64,000 nucleotides of DNA from Pseudomonadota bacterium. GTDB taxonomy: Bacteria > Pseudomonadota > Alphaproteobacteria > Acetobacterales > Acetobacteraceae. The position numbers were made by a program, and so were the translations under genes. The stretch covers positions 145,575 to 209,574 of the forward strand of contig JAJZES010000045.1 of assembly GCA_021845985.1 (NCBI GenBank). Reading direction: 5' to 3'. The notes under the pieces were generated by a model. That model saw nothing but the letters and a program-made list of their open reading frames with translations. It was not told the DNA's origin and did no database searches. Of the stretch, positions 1-8,768 are shown in pieces (the first letter of the stretch is position 1; each line of letters starts with the position of its first letter).

Positions 1-38
1 CAGTGGTTTCAATCATCGGCGCGCTCCAGCCTGGCGCA

Positions 39-912
39 TTACAGCGTCACCACGGCTTTGCCGGTGAAGCGCCGCGCGCCAAGTTCCCCGAGTATCTCAG
101 CCAGTCTGTCGAGCGTCACGGTTTCGATACGATAGGTCGGCAGGCGGCCATTGACGAGGTCGGCCTGGATCGACGACACGCGCCTCGCGCACCCGGTCGG
201 CGGCGTGCTGCAGATAGCTGCCGAAAAACATGCCGATGGCGGCGACGCTTTTGACCAGCAGGATGTTGGCGGGATAGCTCGGCGGGGTGCCCGCCGGAAA
301 GCCGAGGGTGACGATGCGGCCGCTCCAGGCGACGCAGCGCAGGGCAAGCCCGCCGATCGCGCCGCCATCCGGGTCGATGATCACATCGGCGCCGCGTCGG
401 CCGGTGATCTCGGCGACGCGGTCGCGCAGCGATGTCGCGGTGTAGTCGATCGTCGCGTCGGCGCCGAGCGAGGCCATCAGCGCGCAGCGCGCGGCCGAAC
501 TCGCCGCGCCGATCACCCGGGCGCCGGCCTGTCGGGCCAGCACGATCGACGCGAGGCCAACGCCGCCGGCGCCGCCCAGCACGAGCACCGTCTCACCCTT
601 GGCCAGCCGCGCCCGCCAGTGCAGCACACCATAGGCAGTCGCGTAATTGATCAAAGTGCCGGCGGCGATATCGAAGCCGAGCGCCGGCGGCAGCCGGTAC
701 AGCCGCTGCGCCGGAACGGCGGCATATTCGCCGTAGCCGCCGCCGTCGATGAACCCGGCGACCCGGTCGCCGATGGCCCAGGTGCCGGCGTCGGGTCCGA
801 GGCTGGCGATCTCGCCGGCAATCTCCATTCCCGGCACGAAGGGCGGCTCGATCTTGGTCTGGTATTGGCCGGCGATGACCAGCAGATCGGCATAGTTGAC
901 GCCGGCGCTGCA
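39..912 (-). pseudogene. NAD(P)H:quinone oxidoreductase (MDR superfamily), truncated and frameshifted
   Basis: The translation carries the medium-chain dehydrogenase/reductase core: YADLLVIAGQYQ and PGMEIAGEI near the start, then the nucleotide-binding loop GGAGGVG. Zinc ligands are not apparent, so it belongs to the quinone oxidoreductase branch. The first 30 or so residues expected upstream of AGVNYADLL are absent, and the sequence there runs directly into a GntR regulator fragment in another frame. Near position 170-180 a further frame change separates the main part from the family-typical end (LAEILGELGARRFTGKAVV). Two lesions make it a pseudogene or an assembly chimera. It is the last piece of a same-strand chain of fragments reaching to 2325. 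Confidence 0.75.
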
Positions 913-1346
913 AGCTCGGCCGTCCCGTGGCGCAGTTCGTCGAGCACCCTGGCGTCTTGCAGCTCGGCGACGCGCCGGGCCGCCAGCGACAACAGGATGC
1001 CGCGCAGCTCGAAGATGTCGGCCACGCTCCTGGCCGACAGCCGCGTCACGAACGCCCCGTAGCGCGGGCGAATCTCCACCAGCGCCTCCTTCTCGACGAT
1101 GCGGAAGGCCTCGCGCACCGGGCCGCGGCTGACGCCAAAGCGCAGCGCCAGTTCGGTTTCGAGCAGGCGTTCACCCGGCTTGAACGTGCCCTGGACGATG
1201 CCTTCGACGAGCGCGTTGGCGATCTGCTCGGGCAATGACCAGGTCAGCTTGGCCGCCGCGTCGTGGCGGGCGAACAGTCCGACCGGGTCAAAGCCGGCGA
1301 TCGTCTCGGCCCGCAGCCCGGGCGGTGATGAGCGGGGCAACGGCAT
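905..1346 (-). pseudogene. GntR/FadR-type transcriptional regulator, 3' truncated
   Basis: The N-terminal 145 residues are a normal GntR winged helix (FKPGERLLETELALRFGVSR followed by GPVREAFR), then the start of an FCD-type ligand domain (FELRGILLSLAARRVAEL). After about DELRHGTAEL the frame runs into the quinone oxidoreductase sequence, so most of the effector domain is missing. The start at 1346 lies one base past the stop codon of the fragment before it (1348), which implies a former operon. Such regulators usually control a neighbouring catabolic cluster. The remains of branched-chain amino-acid-type transporter genes next to it fit that reading, but the target is inference. Confidence 0.75.
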
Positions 1347-1347
1347 G

Positions 1348-1511
1348 TCAGGCGGTGGCCGGCAGAGGACGGGTCATCGTCAGCAGCTTTGCATGGGCGC
1401 GCACCGCCTGTGCGGTCGAGCCGAACACGGCGATGCCTTGGCCGATGAGCTCCGCCCGCTGTTCACGCACGAAATCGTCCTGCACCTTGTCGCCGGCGCT
1501 GCGCAGCACCC
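1348..1511 (-). pseudogene. C-terminal gene fragment, possibly acyl-CoA synthetase (ADP-forming) type
   Basis: About 53 codons are open in one frame and end just before the GntR start. They contain DDFVREQRAELIGQGIAVFG and STAQAVRAHAKLL. This resembles the end of the CoA-binding/ligase region of ADP-forming acetyl-CoA synthetases (short helix, G-I-P/A-V-F, then a helix ending in a leucine-rich stretch), but the fragment is too short to be certain. It has no start of its own: upstream it is joined, in a different frame, to the LivG-like fragment at about 1510. Confidence 0.4.
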
Positions 1512-2021
1512 ATGACCATGCCGATGTCGTGCTCGACCAGTACCACGGTCAGGCCCATCTGCTCGCGGAGCTTGACGATCAGGCTGGCGATGCGCGCCCG
1601 GTCGCCCTGCGACATGCCGGCAAGCGGTTCGTCCATCAGGATCAGCCGCGGCCGGCCGGCGAGGCCGATGGCGACATCGAGCGCCAGTTGCGACCCATGG
1701 GCGAGATTGTTGGCCACCGCCCGCTCGTTGCCGGCAAGCCCGACCTCGGCGAGGATGGCGCGGGCTTCGTCTTCGATGCGCTGCGCGTCGGCGCGCGACA
1801 GAAACAGCGCCTGATTGAGCCGCCGGCGCGAGCGGATGGCGAGGCTGACATTCTCCAGCGCGGTGAACTCGCGGAAAATGCTGGTGCGCTGGAAGGTGCG
1901 CACGAGGCCCATTTCGGCCAGCCGGTCCGGGCCAAGCGTCACCATCCCGCTCAGCATCGGCGGCGGCTGCAGCATCATCACGTTGCGTCCGGCTAACTGA
2001 TCGAGGACGCCGGTGATCAAC
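1509..2021 (-). pseudogene. LivG-type branched-chain amino-acid ABC transporter ATPase, both ends missing
   Basis: The translation includes the conserved Q-loop region GLVRTFQRTSIFREFTALEN, a weak signature region (NNLAHGSQLALDVAIGLA), Walker B (LILMDEPLAGM) and the switch histidine (VVLVEHDIGMVM). The Walker A loop is absent: the frame enters from a LivH-like permease at about 2021. The C-terminus is replaced after VEHDIGMVMG by out-of-frame sequence. Without Walker A it cannot be an active ATPase. The order permease-ATPase matches a liv-type operon from which DNA has been lost. Confidence 0.75.
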
Positions 2022-2325
2022 AAGGCGAGGCCGAAGGTGGCAGCAGACTGTCAACCATCGGCCGGTCGCGGATGCGGGCGAGCACGCCCCAATCGAGCAG
2101 GTGGCCGACAAGGCCGATCCGAATCGGCGCGGCGACCAGCGCCAGCCAGAACGAATATCCGGCCCCGGCGATCCAGGCACCGGCGAGGGCGCCGGCGCTG
2201 AACAGCGCGCCATGGGCGAAATTGACGATGCGGCCGACCCCGTAGATCAGCGTCAGCCCCAGGCTGAACAGCAGCAGGATCGAACCCAGCACCACGCCAT
2301 TCAGCGCCGGCGACAGCGTCAGCAC
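2022..2325 (-). pseudogene. LivH-type ABC transporter permease, N-terminal fragment with frameshift
   Basis: It begins with GTG preceded by a run of G that can serve as a ribosome binding site. The first 90 residues are a LivH-like permease start (LNGVVLGSILLLFSLGL, TLIYGVGRIVNFAHGALFS). At about 2048 the reading frame is lost: the expected LLATFGLALLI appears only after shifting by one base, so one G seems to be missing after CTGCTG. The permease then breaks off and joins the LivG fragment. Full-length LivH proteins have about 290 residues, so roughly two thirds are gone. Confidence 0.75.
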
Positions 2326-2533
2326 GAAATCCCCCCCCGGTCATTCTTGCGGTGAATGCCGATTAGAGGGCCGCACTGGGGATCTGAATTAGGAGTGTCA
2401 ACAGTCTTAAATGGGGCTCGGAATGCCTTCACGCGACGCCGACCTCGAGCGCGCCGCGGACCTGCGGGAGCGTGCCTCAGGCGCTTCACCGTGTCCCGCG
2501 GCGCTGGCCGGGCCGGCGCCGTGCAGCACCGCC

Positions 2534-3031
2534 TCAGCGCAGGCCGATGGGGCCGGGCAGCATCGCTGCGGCGTGCTGGCGCTGTTCTTCCGACAGCACG
2601 TCCCACAGGGCCTTTACCGGAATCTCCATCGTCTTCATCGCCGCGAGATGCGCCGACAGATGGCGCTCATGCTGCGCCAGGCGGTCGGGCCAGCTTTCGC
2701 CGGCCGCCGGTCCCGACATCATCTGCGCCCGCATGCCCTGCATCGCCTGCGTCCGCGCCCGCAACGCCTCGGCGAAACTGGTCCACTGCGGCAGTTGCGC
2801 CGCGGTGATGCCAAGCTCGGTGCTGAGCCGGGCGATGCGGTCCTCGGTCATGCCGCCCGGCATCATTGTCGCCGCCGCTGGCCGGCGTTGCGCGGTGCCC
2901 TGCATCATCTGTGTCATTCCCTGCATCATCTCCGACATGCCGGCGGGGGCGTGCGGCGGAACCGCGGACCGCGCCACGCTCAGGTCGGCCGACGCGGTCA
3001 GTGCGAGCAGCGCCATGGCGGGCGCATCCAT
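2534..3031 (-). CDS. Spy/CpxP-like periplasmic protein (LTXXQ family-like)
   Basis: A 165-residue protein. The ATG at 3031 gives a short hydrophobic leader (MDAPAMALLALTASADLSVA) suited to export; the longer reading from 3082 places a polar tail before it and is less likely. The mature part is rich in Met, Gln and Arg, with MSEMMQGMTQMMQGTAQ and then a helical segment (RIARLSTELGITAAQLPQW, LRARTQAMQGMRAQM) and an LSEEQRQHAAAM motif. That resembles the LTxxQ motif of Spy/CpxP envelope-stress chaperones. The Met-rich stretch could bind metal or misfolded protein. It stands alone between the fragment chain and the sugar transporter. Function is inferred from composition and pattern. Confidence 0.55.
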   Translation of the reverse strand: MDAPAMALLALTASADLSVARSAVPPHAPAGMSEMMQGMTQMMQGTAQRRPAAATMMPGGMTEDRIARLSTELGITAAQLPQWTSFAEALRARTQAMQGMRAQMMSGPAAGESWPDRLAQHERHLSAHLAAMKTMEIPVKALWDVLSEEQRQHAAAMLPGPIGLR

Positions 3032-3101
3032 CTTCCGCCCATCCTGACGCGGCGCGGCGCCAGGGGCATTGATCTGCGTCAACGATGTCGTGCCGCCGCG
3101 G

Positions 3102-3866
3102 TCAGGCCGGCGGGGGCATTGCGCCGGTCATGATGGCGACGGCGTCCGACATGGTGTGGCGTTTCGGGTCGATCACCGCGATGCGGCGGCCGAGGCGGTG
3201 GATATGGATCCGGTCGGCGACCTCGAAGACATGCGGCATGTTGTGGCTGATCAGCACGATCGGCAGCCCGCGCCGCTTGACGTCGAGCAACAGTTCCAGC
3301 ACCCGGCGCGATTCCTTGACGCCGAGCGCGGCGGTCGGTTCGTCCATGATGACGACGCGGCTGCCGAACGCGGTTGCCCGCACCACCGCAATACCCTGCC
3401 GCTGACCACCCGACAGGGTTTCGACCGATTGGCGGATGTTCTGGATCGTCAGCAGCCCGAGCGCATTGAGATGCGCCCGCGCCTCACGCTCCATTGCCCC
3501 GCGGTCGAGCGCGCGGAAGACGCGGCCGAGCACGCCGGGGCGTCGCCGCTCGCGCCCGAGGAACAGATTATCGACGATCGGCAGCGCCGGGCAGAGCGCC
3601 AGATGCTGATAGACCGTCTCGATCCCCGCCGCCCGCGCATCGAGCGGCGAGCGGAAATGCACGCGCGCACCGTCGAGAATGATCGCGCCTTCATCGGGGA
3701 TGACGGCGCCGGTGAGGCATTTGATCAGCGTCGATTTGCCGGCGCCGTTGTCGCCGATGACGGCGAGGATCTCGCCCGGCATCAGCTCGAAATCGGCATC
3801 ATGCAGCGCTACCACCCTTCCGTAGCGTTTCCCCAGCCCGCGTGCGGCAAGAATCGGCGCAGTCAT
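3102..3866 (-). CDS. frcA: Sugar ABC transporter ATP-binding protein (FrcA-like)
   Basis: A 254-residue single-domain ABC ATPase. Walker A is GDNGAGKS (residues 38-45), the signature is LSGGQRQ (151-157), Walker B is VVIMDEP (171-177) and the switch region is ISHNM. Most ribose/galactose ATPases (RbsA, MglA) carry two fused ABC domains and about 500 residues. The single domain matches the fructose-type FrcA subfamily of rhizobia. It powers import of a sugar bound by the periplasmic protein encoded at 4928-5953. The ATG at 3866 overlaps the permease stop (ATGA), so the two are translationally coupled. Fructose or ribose as substrate is inferred from subfamily resemblance. Confidence 0.85.
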   Translation of the reverse strand: MTAPILAARGLGKRYGRVVALHDADFELMPGEILAVIGDNGAGKSTLIKCLTGAVIPDEGAIILDGARVHFRSPLDARAAGIETVYQHLALCPALPIVDNLFLGRERRRPGVLGRVFRALDRGAMEREARAHLNALGLLTIQNIRQSVETLSGGQRQGIAVVRATAFGSRVVIMDEPTAALGVKESRRVLELLLDVKRRGLPIVLISHNMPHVFEVADRIHIHRLGRRIAVIDPKRHTMSDAVAIMTGAMPPPA

Positions 3867-4921
3867 GCGGCGACCTTCCTGATCCACTGGTCGATGGCGA
3901 CGGCCAGGATGATCAGCACGCCGATGGCGAATTCCTGCCACAGCGCATTGGCGCCGGCGAGCGCCAGACCGTTGCGGAACACGCCGACGATCAGCGCGCC
4001 GATCAGTGTGCCGACGATCGAGCCGCGCCCGCCAAACAGGCTGGTGCCGCCGATGACGACGGCGGTGATCGAGTCGAGATTGGCGGTGCCGCCGGAAATC
4101 GCGCTGATCGCGCCGATGCGTCCGATCAACGTCCAGCCGGCGACCGAGCAGATGACGCCGGCGATGGCATAGACGGCGATCAGCACGCGCGCGACACTGA
4201 TCCCGGCGAGCCGCGCCGCATCGGGATCGTTGCCCGTGGCGTGGACGTGGCGGCCGAACGCGGTGCGCTGCAACACATACCACACCAGCGCCGCCAGGGC
4301 GAGCATCAACAGCGAGCCATAGGTCAGCCGCGCGCCCCAGAAACGCAGCGCCGTGCCGAGCCATTGCAGGAACGGCGCCGCCGCCTCGACCTCCTGCTGG
4401 CGGATGGTCTCGCTGCGTGAATACCACAGGTTGAGCGCGCCGAAGATGCTCCAGGTGCCGAGCGTGACGATGAACGGCGGCAGCCGCAGCAGCGCCACCA
4501 GCACGCCGTTGAGCAGGCCGCAGGCGCCGCCGACCAGCATGCCGGCGAGGAAGGCGAATTCGACCGGCACACCATCGAGCACGGCGAGGCGGCCCATCAC
4601 CACCGAGGACAGCACCATGATGGCGCCGACCGACAGGTCGATGCCGGCGGTGAGAATGATCAGCGTCTGCGCGGTGCCGACGACGGCGATGATGGTGACC
4701 TGCTGGAGCACCAGCGACAGATTGAACGGATGAAAAAACCGCGCGCCGACAATGGCGCTGAACAGGCCGACGGCGAGCAGCAGCACGATGAACGGCACCA
4801 CCGTCGGGTTGTCGTGCAGCAGTTGCGGCAGGCTGCGCGCGGTGGAAGCGGACTCAGCCGTCTCGCCCGGTTCGGTACCCTCTCCCGCCCGCGGGAGAGG
4901 GACCTCGGCCGGCAGCGACAA
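3863..4921 (-). CDS. frcC: Sugar ABC transporter permease (FrcC/RbsC-like)
   Basis: Inner-membrane permease of about 352 residues with a series of hydrophobic helices starting at VVPFIVLLLAVGLFSAIVG. Family-typical stretches include TLIILTAGIDLSVGAIMVLS and NLDSITAVVIGGTSLFGGRG. The chosen start is TTG at 4921, seven bases after the binding-protein stop. This adds a polar 30-residue N-terminus whose PLPRAGEGTEPGETA part is translated from a GC-rich inverted repeat (see 4872-4903). A later start closer to the first helix is possible. It sits between the binding protein and the ATPase in a three-gene transporter operon. Confidence 0.85.
   Translation of the reverse strand: MSLPAEVPLPRAGEGTEPGETAESASTARSLPQLLHDNPTVVPFIVLLLAVGLFSAIVGARFFHPFNLSLVLQQVTIIAVVGTAQTLIILTAGIDLSVGAIMVLSSVVMGRLAVLDGVPVEFAFLAGMLVGGACGLLNGVLVALLRLPPFIVTLGTWSIFGALNLWYSRSETIRQQEVEAAAPFLQWLGTALRFWGARLTYGSLLMLALAALVWYVLQRTAFGRHVHATGNDPDAARLAGISVARVLIAVYAIAGVICSVAGWTLIGRIGAISAISGGTANLDSITAVVIGGTSLFGGRGSIVGTLIGALIVGVFRNGLALAGANALWQEFAIGVLIILAVAIDQWIRKVAA
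4872..4903. repeat. GC-rich palindromic repeat inside the permease 5' end
   Basis: The bases CCCTCTCCCG and CGGGAGAGGG form an inverted repeat with a CC-type loop. It is of the same CTCTCCC/GGGAGAG kind as the copies near 12510 and 43700. Here it has been read in frame into the permease N-terminus. Confidence 0.6.
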
Positions 4922-4927
4922 GTGCGC

Positions 4928-5953
4928 CTATCCCCAGCACCGCTTCAATCCGTCGGCGACGGAGATTGACGGCACGCCCGCCACCGGGTGATCGGTGACG
5001 AGGTTGACGCCGGTGTTGAAGAAGGTCAGCCCCGGTGTCGGCTGTGGCCTGGCGCCAGTCTTGGCGAAATCGCGCACGGCGGCGACGCCCATCGCCGCCA
5101 TCAGCAGCGGGTATTGCTGCGAGGTCGCACCGATCACCCCGGCCTGGACGTTCTTGACCCCGGGGCAGCCGCCATCGACCGAGACCATCAGCACGTCGTG
5201 CTCGCGGCCGGCGGCCTTCAATGCCTCATAGGCGCCGGCGGCGGTCGGTTCGTTGATGGTATAGACGACGCTGATGTCGGGGTCTTTCTGCAGCAGGTTT
5301 TCCATCCCGGTGCGCCCGCCTTCCTCGGCGCCCTGGCCCCATTGATGGCCGGCGATGCGCTTGTCGGTTTCCTTGCCGTAATGCGTCGGGTCGGCAACCT
5401 TGATGCCGAACCCGGTCATGAAGCCGGTGTCGCGCAGCATATCGACGGTCGGCTGAAACTCCAGCGCGTCGAGAAAGGCGATGTGGGCGGTTGCCGCCTT
5501 GGCGCCAAGCGTCTTTTCCGCCCATTGGCCGATCAGCTCGCCGGCCTTGAAATTATCGGTGGCAAAGGTCGCGTCGGCCGCGTCGATCGGGTCGAGCGGG
5601 GTATCCAGCGCGATCACCAGCAGCCCGGCCTCGCGCGCCTTCTTGACCGTCGGCACGATCGCCTTGGTGTCGCTCGGGGTGATCAGGATCCCCTTGGCGC
5701 CGGCGGAGATCAGGCTCTCGATGGCGGCGACCTGGCTATCGTTGTCGCCGTCGTATTTGCCGGCGAAGGTCTGTAGGGTGACGCCGAGTTCCTTGGCCTT
5801 GGCCGCGGCGCCTTCGCGCATCTTGACGAAGAACGGATTGTTGTCGGTCTTGGTGATCAGTCCGACGATGATCTGATCGGCGCGGGCCGGAACGGCGGCG
5901 AGCGCCAGTGCGGCGGCCAGCAGCCAAGCACGGCGGCGTGGAACGGTGTGCAT
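4928..5953 (-). CDS. frcB: Periplasmic sugar-binding protein of ABC transporter (FrcB-like)
   Basis: A 341-residue type I periplasmic binding protein. The ATG at 5953 is preceded at 9 bases by GGGAGGA. It is followed by an Arg-rich signal peptide ([20 protein letters not shown], then a cleavage site near ARADQ). The mature protein starts with [18 protein letters not shown] and continues with [15 protein letters not shown] and [20 protein letters not shown], which closely follows fructose-binding FrcB and ribose-binding RbsB. It captures the sugar and delivers it to the permease. First gene of the minus-strand operon, so the promoter should lie in 5954-6143. The exact substrate cannot be read from the sequence. 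Confidence 0.88.
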   Translation of the reverse strand: MHTVPRRRAWLLAAALALAAVPARADQIIVGLITKTDNNPFFVKMREGAAAKAKELGVTLQTFAGKYDGDNDSQVAAIESLISAGAKGILITPSDTKAIVPTVKKAREAGLLVIALDTPLDPIDAADATFATDNFKAGELIGQWAEKTLGAKAATAHIAFLDALEFQPTVDMLRDTGFMTGFGIKVADPTHYGKETDKRIAGHQWGQGAEEGGRTGMENLLQKDPDISVVYTINEPTAAGAYEALKAAGREHDVLMVSVDGGCPGVKNVQAGVIGATSQQYPLLMAAMGVAAVRDFAKTGARPQPTPGLTFFNTGVNLVTDHPVAGVPSISVADGLKRCWG

Positions 5954-6143
5954 CGGCGTGTCCTCCCGGTGGGTCATTGCCCGTCGGCGGCACACGCTTT
6001 GCGGAGCGCCGCCCGTCGTCTGTGGCGCGGCCGGTCCCGGCGGTCTGGCGCGCCGGGGTCGGTCATCGCACAGGGTCAGGCGGGCATGTTCCCCTGCCGG
6101 TGCATGGCGCGTCAATCGCCGATTCGGCCGCCGCCGCCGATGG

Positions 6144-6809
6144 TTACTGTGCCGGTGCGGCTGGCGCTGCGGTATCGGCGGCTGTCGGCGCCGCGGTGTC
6201 GGCGGGCGCGGTGAGCGGGGTGGCGGAGACCGGTTCGGGCGGCGGTTCGGTGCCGTCGGTGGCCGCGGGGGGTGCGTCCTTGCTGTCCTTCAGCTCCTCG
6301 GGCTTGCTGGCGGCCGGCGTGCCGGGCGGCTGATCCGCGATCGGCACGGTATAGTCGGGGACGATCCGCGCCTGGCTGCCGGCGATGACCAGGACCTTGG
6401 TGCCCACCTGCAGCGGCACCTTATCCTTCTGCGTCACCGAGATCAGGTCCTTGTTCGGCTTGCGTACGATGTATTCAAAGGCGCGGGTGTCACCGGCGAC
6501 ATGCTCGACCGAGTTGCCGATCAGGCCGCCGACGAGGCCGCCGCCGATGGCGCCGAACGCCGAACCGATGCTGCCGCCCGGCGTTTGCGACCCGGCGACG
6601 CCGCCGGCGGCGGCGCCGGTGGCGGCGCCGACCACTCCGGCGGCACTGACGCCGATCTCGCGCACGCCGACGACGATGCCCGGATCGACTTTGTTGGCCT
6701 GTTGCACGGCGGCGGAGCTATAGGTATTCGGCGAGTAGTCGGGACCGCAGCCGGCAATCGTTGCGAGCACGGTCAACAGTACGCACGCTCCTGACAGACG
6801 GATCAACAT
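6144..6809 (-). CDS. Glycine-zipper outer-membrane lipoprotein (SlyB-like)
   Basis: A 221-residue lipoprotein. ATG at 6809 is preceded by AGGAGGG at normal spacing. The signal peptide ends in the lipobox TIAG-C, giving a lipidated cysteine at about residue 21. Residues 50-100 are a glycine zipper ([15 protein letters not shown] and [20 protein letters not shown]), as in SlyB/Rick_17kDa proteins. A basic segment follows ([16 protein letters not shown], then [15 protein letters not shown]), and the last 60 residues are a Pro/Ala/Thr-rich tail. This architecture fits an envelope-integrity lipoprotein. The tail may be an envelope linker (inference). Confidence 0.75.
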   Translation of the reverse strand: MLIRLSGACVLLTVLATIAGCGPDYSPNTYSSAAVQQANKVDPGIVVGVREIGVSAAGVVGAATGAAAGGVAGSQTPGGSIGSAFGAIGGGLVGGLIGNSVEHVAGDTRAFEYIVRKPNKDLISVTQKDKVPLQVGTKVLVIAGSQARIVPDYTVPIADQPPGTPAASKPEELKDSKDAPPAATDGTEPPPEPVSATPLTAPADTAAPTAADTAAPAAPAQ

Positions 6810-6846
6810 CCATCCCTCCTGCAATTGTGCGCGATTTACGGCGGCA

Positions 6847-6898
6847 GGCGGCGAAAGTCACCCTGCAATTTCGCCGCCGCCGGTTCCCGCCGGCGGCT
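6847..6898. repeat. Two inverted repeats in the divergent spacer
   Basis: GGCGGCGAAA (6847-6856) and TTTCGCCGCC (6869-6878) are perfect 10-base arms with a 12-base spacer. A second pair, GCCGCCGG and CCGGCGGC with a 6-base loop, follows directly. They lie between the divergent lipoprotein and PAP2 genes and could be an operator or transcript hairpins. No consensus is recognised. Confidence 0.4.
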
Positions 6899-6942
6899 GG
6901 GCAGTATGACGAGACCGTGACGGTTTCTGTGCGGTTTCGTGA

Positions 6943-7803
6943 ATGGCAGTTGATCTGCCGGCGCAGCAGATTGCCGGCATGGAACGCATCGACATCGCGG
7001 CTCATGGCATCCTCCCCACCCGTCTGCGGCCGGGGCGAAGGGGATTGTTGGCGGCGTTGGCGGTGCTGCTGGCGGCGGCCTGGATCGTCGCCGCGACGGC
7101 GCGCGCGGAGGTGGATTATCCGCTGATCCGCCTGCTGAACCGGGGCGCGCGGGTGGTGCCGGTGCTGGACAAGGCGCTGGTGTGGCTGACCGCCGAATAC
7201 CTGATGTCGGGCGTCGTCTTCATGTCGCTGGTCTGGGGATGCTGGTTTGCCGCCGGCGCGGCGGGGCGGCGCGGCATGATCCTGAGCGGCACCGTCGCCG
7301 CCTTCCTGTCGGGCATGGCAAGCCGGGTGCTGCAGCTGTCGCTGCCCACCCATGCGCGGCCGATGCACGATCTGGCGCTCGGCATGGTGCTGCCGGTGTC
7401 GGTTGACCCGAGCCGGCTCAATCACTGGAGTTCGTTCCCGAGCGATCATGCCGCGGTGCAGTTCGGGCTGGCGACGGTGGTGCTGCTGGAGTGGCGGCGG
7501 CTCGGCATCGCGGCGCTGGCCTGGGCGGTGCTGCAGAACGGGGCGCGGGTCTATCTCGGCGTGCATTTTCCGACCGATGTGCTCGGCGGCGCGGCGCTCG
7601 GCGTGATGGTGGTGCTGCTGGCCCAGCAACCGGCGGCGCGTCGGGCCGGTGCCTGGGTCGCCAGCCTCGAACACCGCGGCCGGGGCTGGTTCTATATGGC
7701 GGCATTCTTCATCAGTTACCAGATCGCGACGCTGTTCGACGAGGTCCGGGAGGCGGCGGCGGCGGCGCTGACCATGCTGCACCACGGCGGCGGCGGATTT
7801 TAG
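6943..7803 (+). CDS. PAP2-superfamily membrane phosphatase
   Basis: A 286-residue integral membrane protein with several hydrophobic helices. It carries the three phosphatase signatures of the PAP2 family: ASRVLQLSLPTHARP (motif 1, K/ASR...RP), SSFPSDHA (motif 2, catalytic His) and ARVYLGVHFPTDVLGG (motif 3, R...HFPTDV). Such enzymes dephosphorylate lipid phosphates, for example phosphatidic acid or undecaprenyl pyrophosphate, at the membrane. The start at 6943 lacks a strong ribosome binding site; the ATG at 6979 is an alternative. The gene is divergent from the glycine-zipper lipoprotein. Confidence 0.85.
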   Translation: MAVDLPAQQIAGMERIDIAAHGILPTRLRPGRRGLLAALAVLLAAAWIVAATARAEVDYPLIRLLNRGARVVPVLDKALVWLTAEYLMSGVVFMSLVWGCWFAAGAAGRRGMILSGTVAAFLSGMASRVLQLSLPTHARPMHDLALGMVLPVSVDPSRLNHWSSFPSDHAAVQFGLATVVLLEWRRLGIAALAWAVLQNGARVYLGVHFPTDVLGGAALGVMVVLLAQQPAARRAGAWVASLEHRGRGWFYMAAFFISYQIATLFDEVREAAAAALTMLHHGGGGF

Positions 7804-7874
7804 CCGGGCCGGCGCAGGGCGGCCAGTGCATTGTAATAGCGCAATATCAACGGGCGCGCGTCGGCGCCGCGGCG

Positions 7875-8486
7875 TCACGCGGGATACGGCGGCCGGGTGA
7901 AGCGGCGGAGGAATTGCGGCGGGGCGCGGGCGGCGCGTGGCCGGTCGCCGCGCGGGATGTCGCGCGTGGGCGGCGTGGCCGGGGCGTGCGGTGGCTGCGG
8001 GGCTGGCCGGGCTGGCCGTTTTGGGCGCGGCGGCAGTTTGGGGCGGGCAACGGCCAGCATGCGGCAGAGCGGGCGCAGCAGCCGGTCGATGCCGGGGGCG
8101 GCGTCGAGCAGGGCAATCATGTCCGGCTGGGTCAGCAGATACTGCAGTTGCGAGGCATAGCCGCCGGCCGCCGGCACCGGCCCGATCAGCCAGCCGGCGC
8201 GCCGCGGCAGGCGGCTTGCGGGTTTTCGGGATGCTGGGTTTTGCGGCTCGGGGTTTTGCGGTGCGGCGCGCGGGGTGCGGCGGATGATCGGCGGTTTGCC
8301 GCTGGCGGCGCGGGCGGCGAGGCGGGCGATGCGCAGGGAGGCCCGCCGTATGCGTGTCCACACCAGCAGCAGCAGCGGGATCGGCAGAAACCCGCCGGGG
8401 CCGCGCGCGGCGACGGCCTTGCACAGATCATCGAGGATCCTGGCGAGGCGTTCGGCCGGGGATGGGGGCGGGGCTGCGGTCAACAC
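7875..8486 (-). CDS. Conserved hypothetical protein with SOS-type box at its start
   Basis: About 203 residues if translation starts at the GTG at 8486. Starts further upstream (8537 or an internal GTG) are open in frame but lack ribosome binding sites. It has a hydrophobic segment (GGFLPIPLLLLVWTRI), a basic Pro/Ala-rich linker, then LPRRAGWLIGPVPAAGGYAS, QLQYLLTQPDMIALLDAAP and LLRPLCRMLAV, and a basic low-complexity tail. The middle block has the look of a conserved acetobacterial hypothetical protein, recalled by pattern only. A GTTC-N7-GTTC direct repeat lies immediately upstream, suggesting LexA control. No enzymatic motif is seen. Confidence 0.55.
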   Translation of the reverse strand: MLTAAPPPSPAERLARILDDLCKAVAARGPGGFLPIPLLLLVWTRIRRASLRIARLAARAASGKPPIIRRTPRAAPQNPEPQNPASRKPASRLPRRAGWLIGPVPAAGGYASQLQYLLTQPDMIALLDAAPGIDRLLRPLCRMLAVARPKLPPRPKRPARPAPQPPHAPATPPTRDIPRGDRPRAARAPPQFLRRFTRPPYPA

Positions 8487-8501
8487 GAACGGAACAAGAA
8501 C
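8487..8501 (-). promoter_or_regulatory. Alphaproteobacterial SOS (LexA) box
   Basis: On the minus strand the sequence reads GTTC, seven bases, GTTC, exactly the direct-repeat form bound by alphaproteobacterial LexA. It abuts the GTG at 8486 of the hypothetical gene. Chance occurrence is possible because only eight bases are fixed. Confidence 0.5.
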
Positions 8502-8637
8502 ACAAATTTGCCCTACTGGGCAAGCAGTTTTTGCCACGCCGCAGGCGTCGGGGGTGTGGCGGCGAACCGGCGGATTTCAGCCCGCCCTTGCCGCGCTCCG
8601 GCGCTTGCGCTACCTCCGCCGCTTCACGGCCGCAGGC

Positions 8638-8723
<86 letters not shown>

Positions 8724-8768
8724 CGGCCGTACCATCTGGCTCTCCGGGTTACGAGGAACGTCCCTCCC

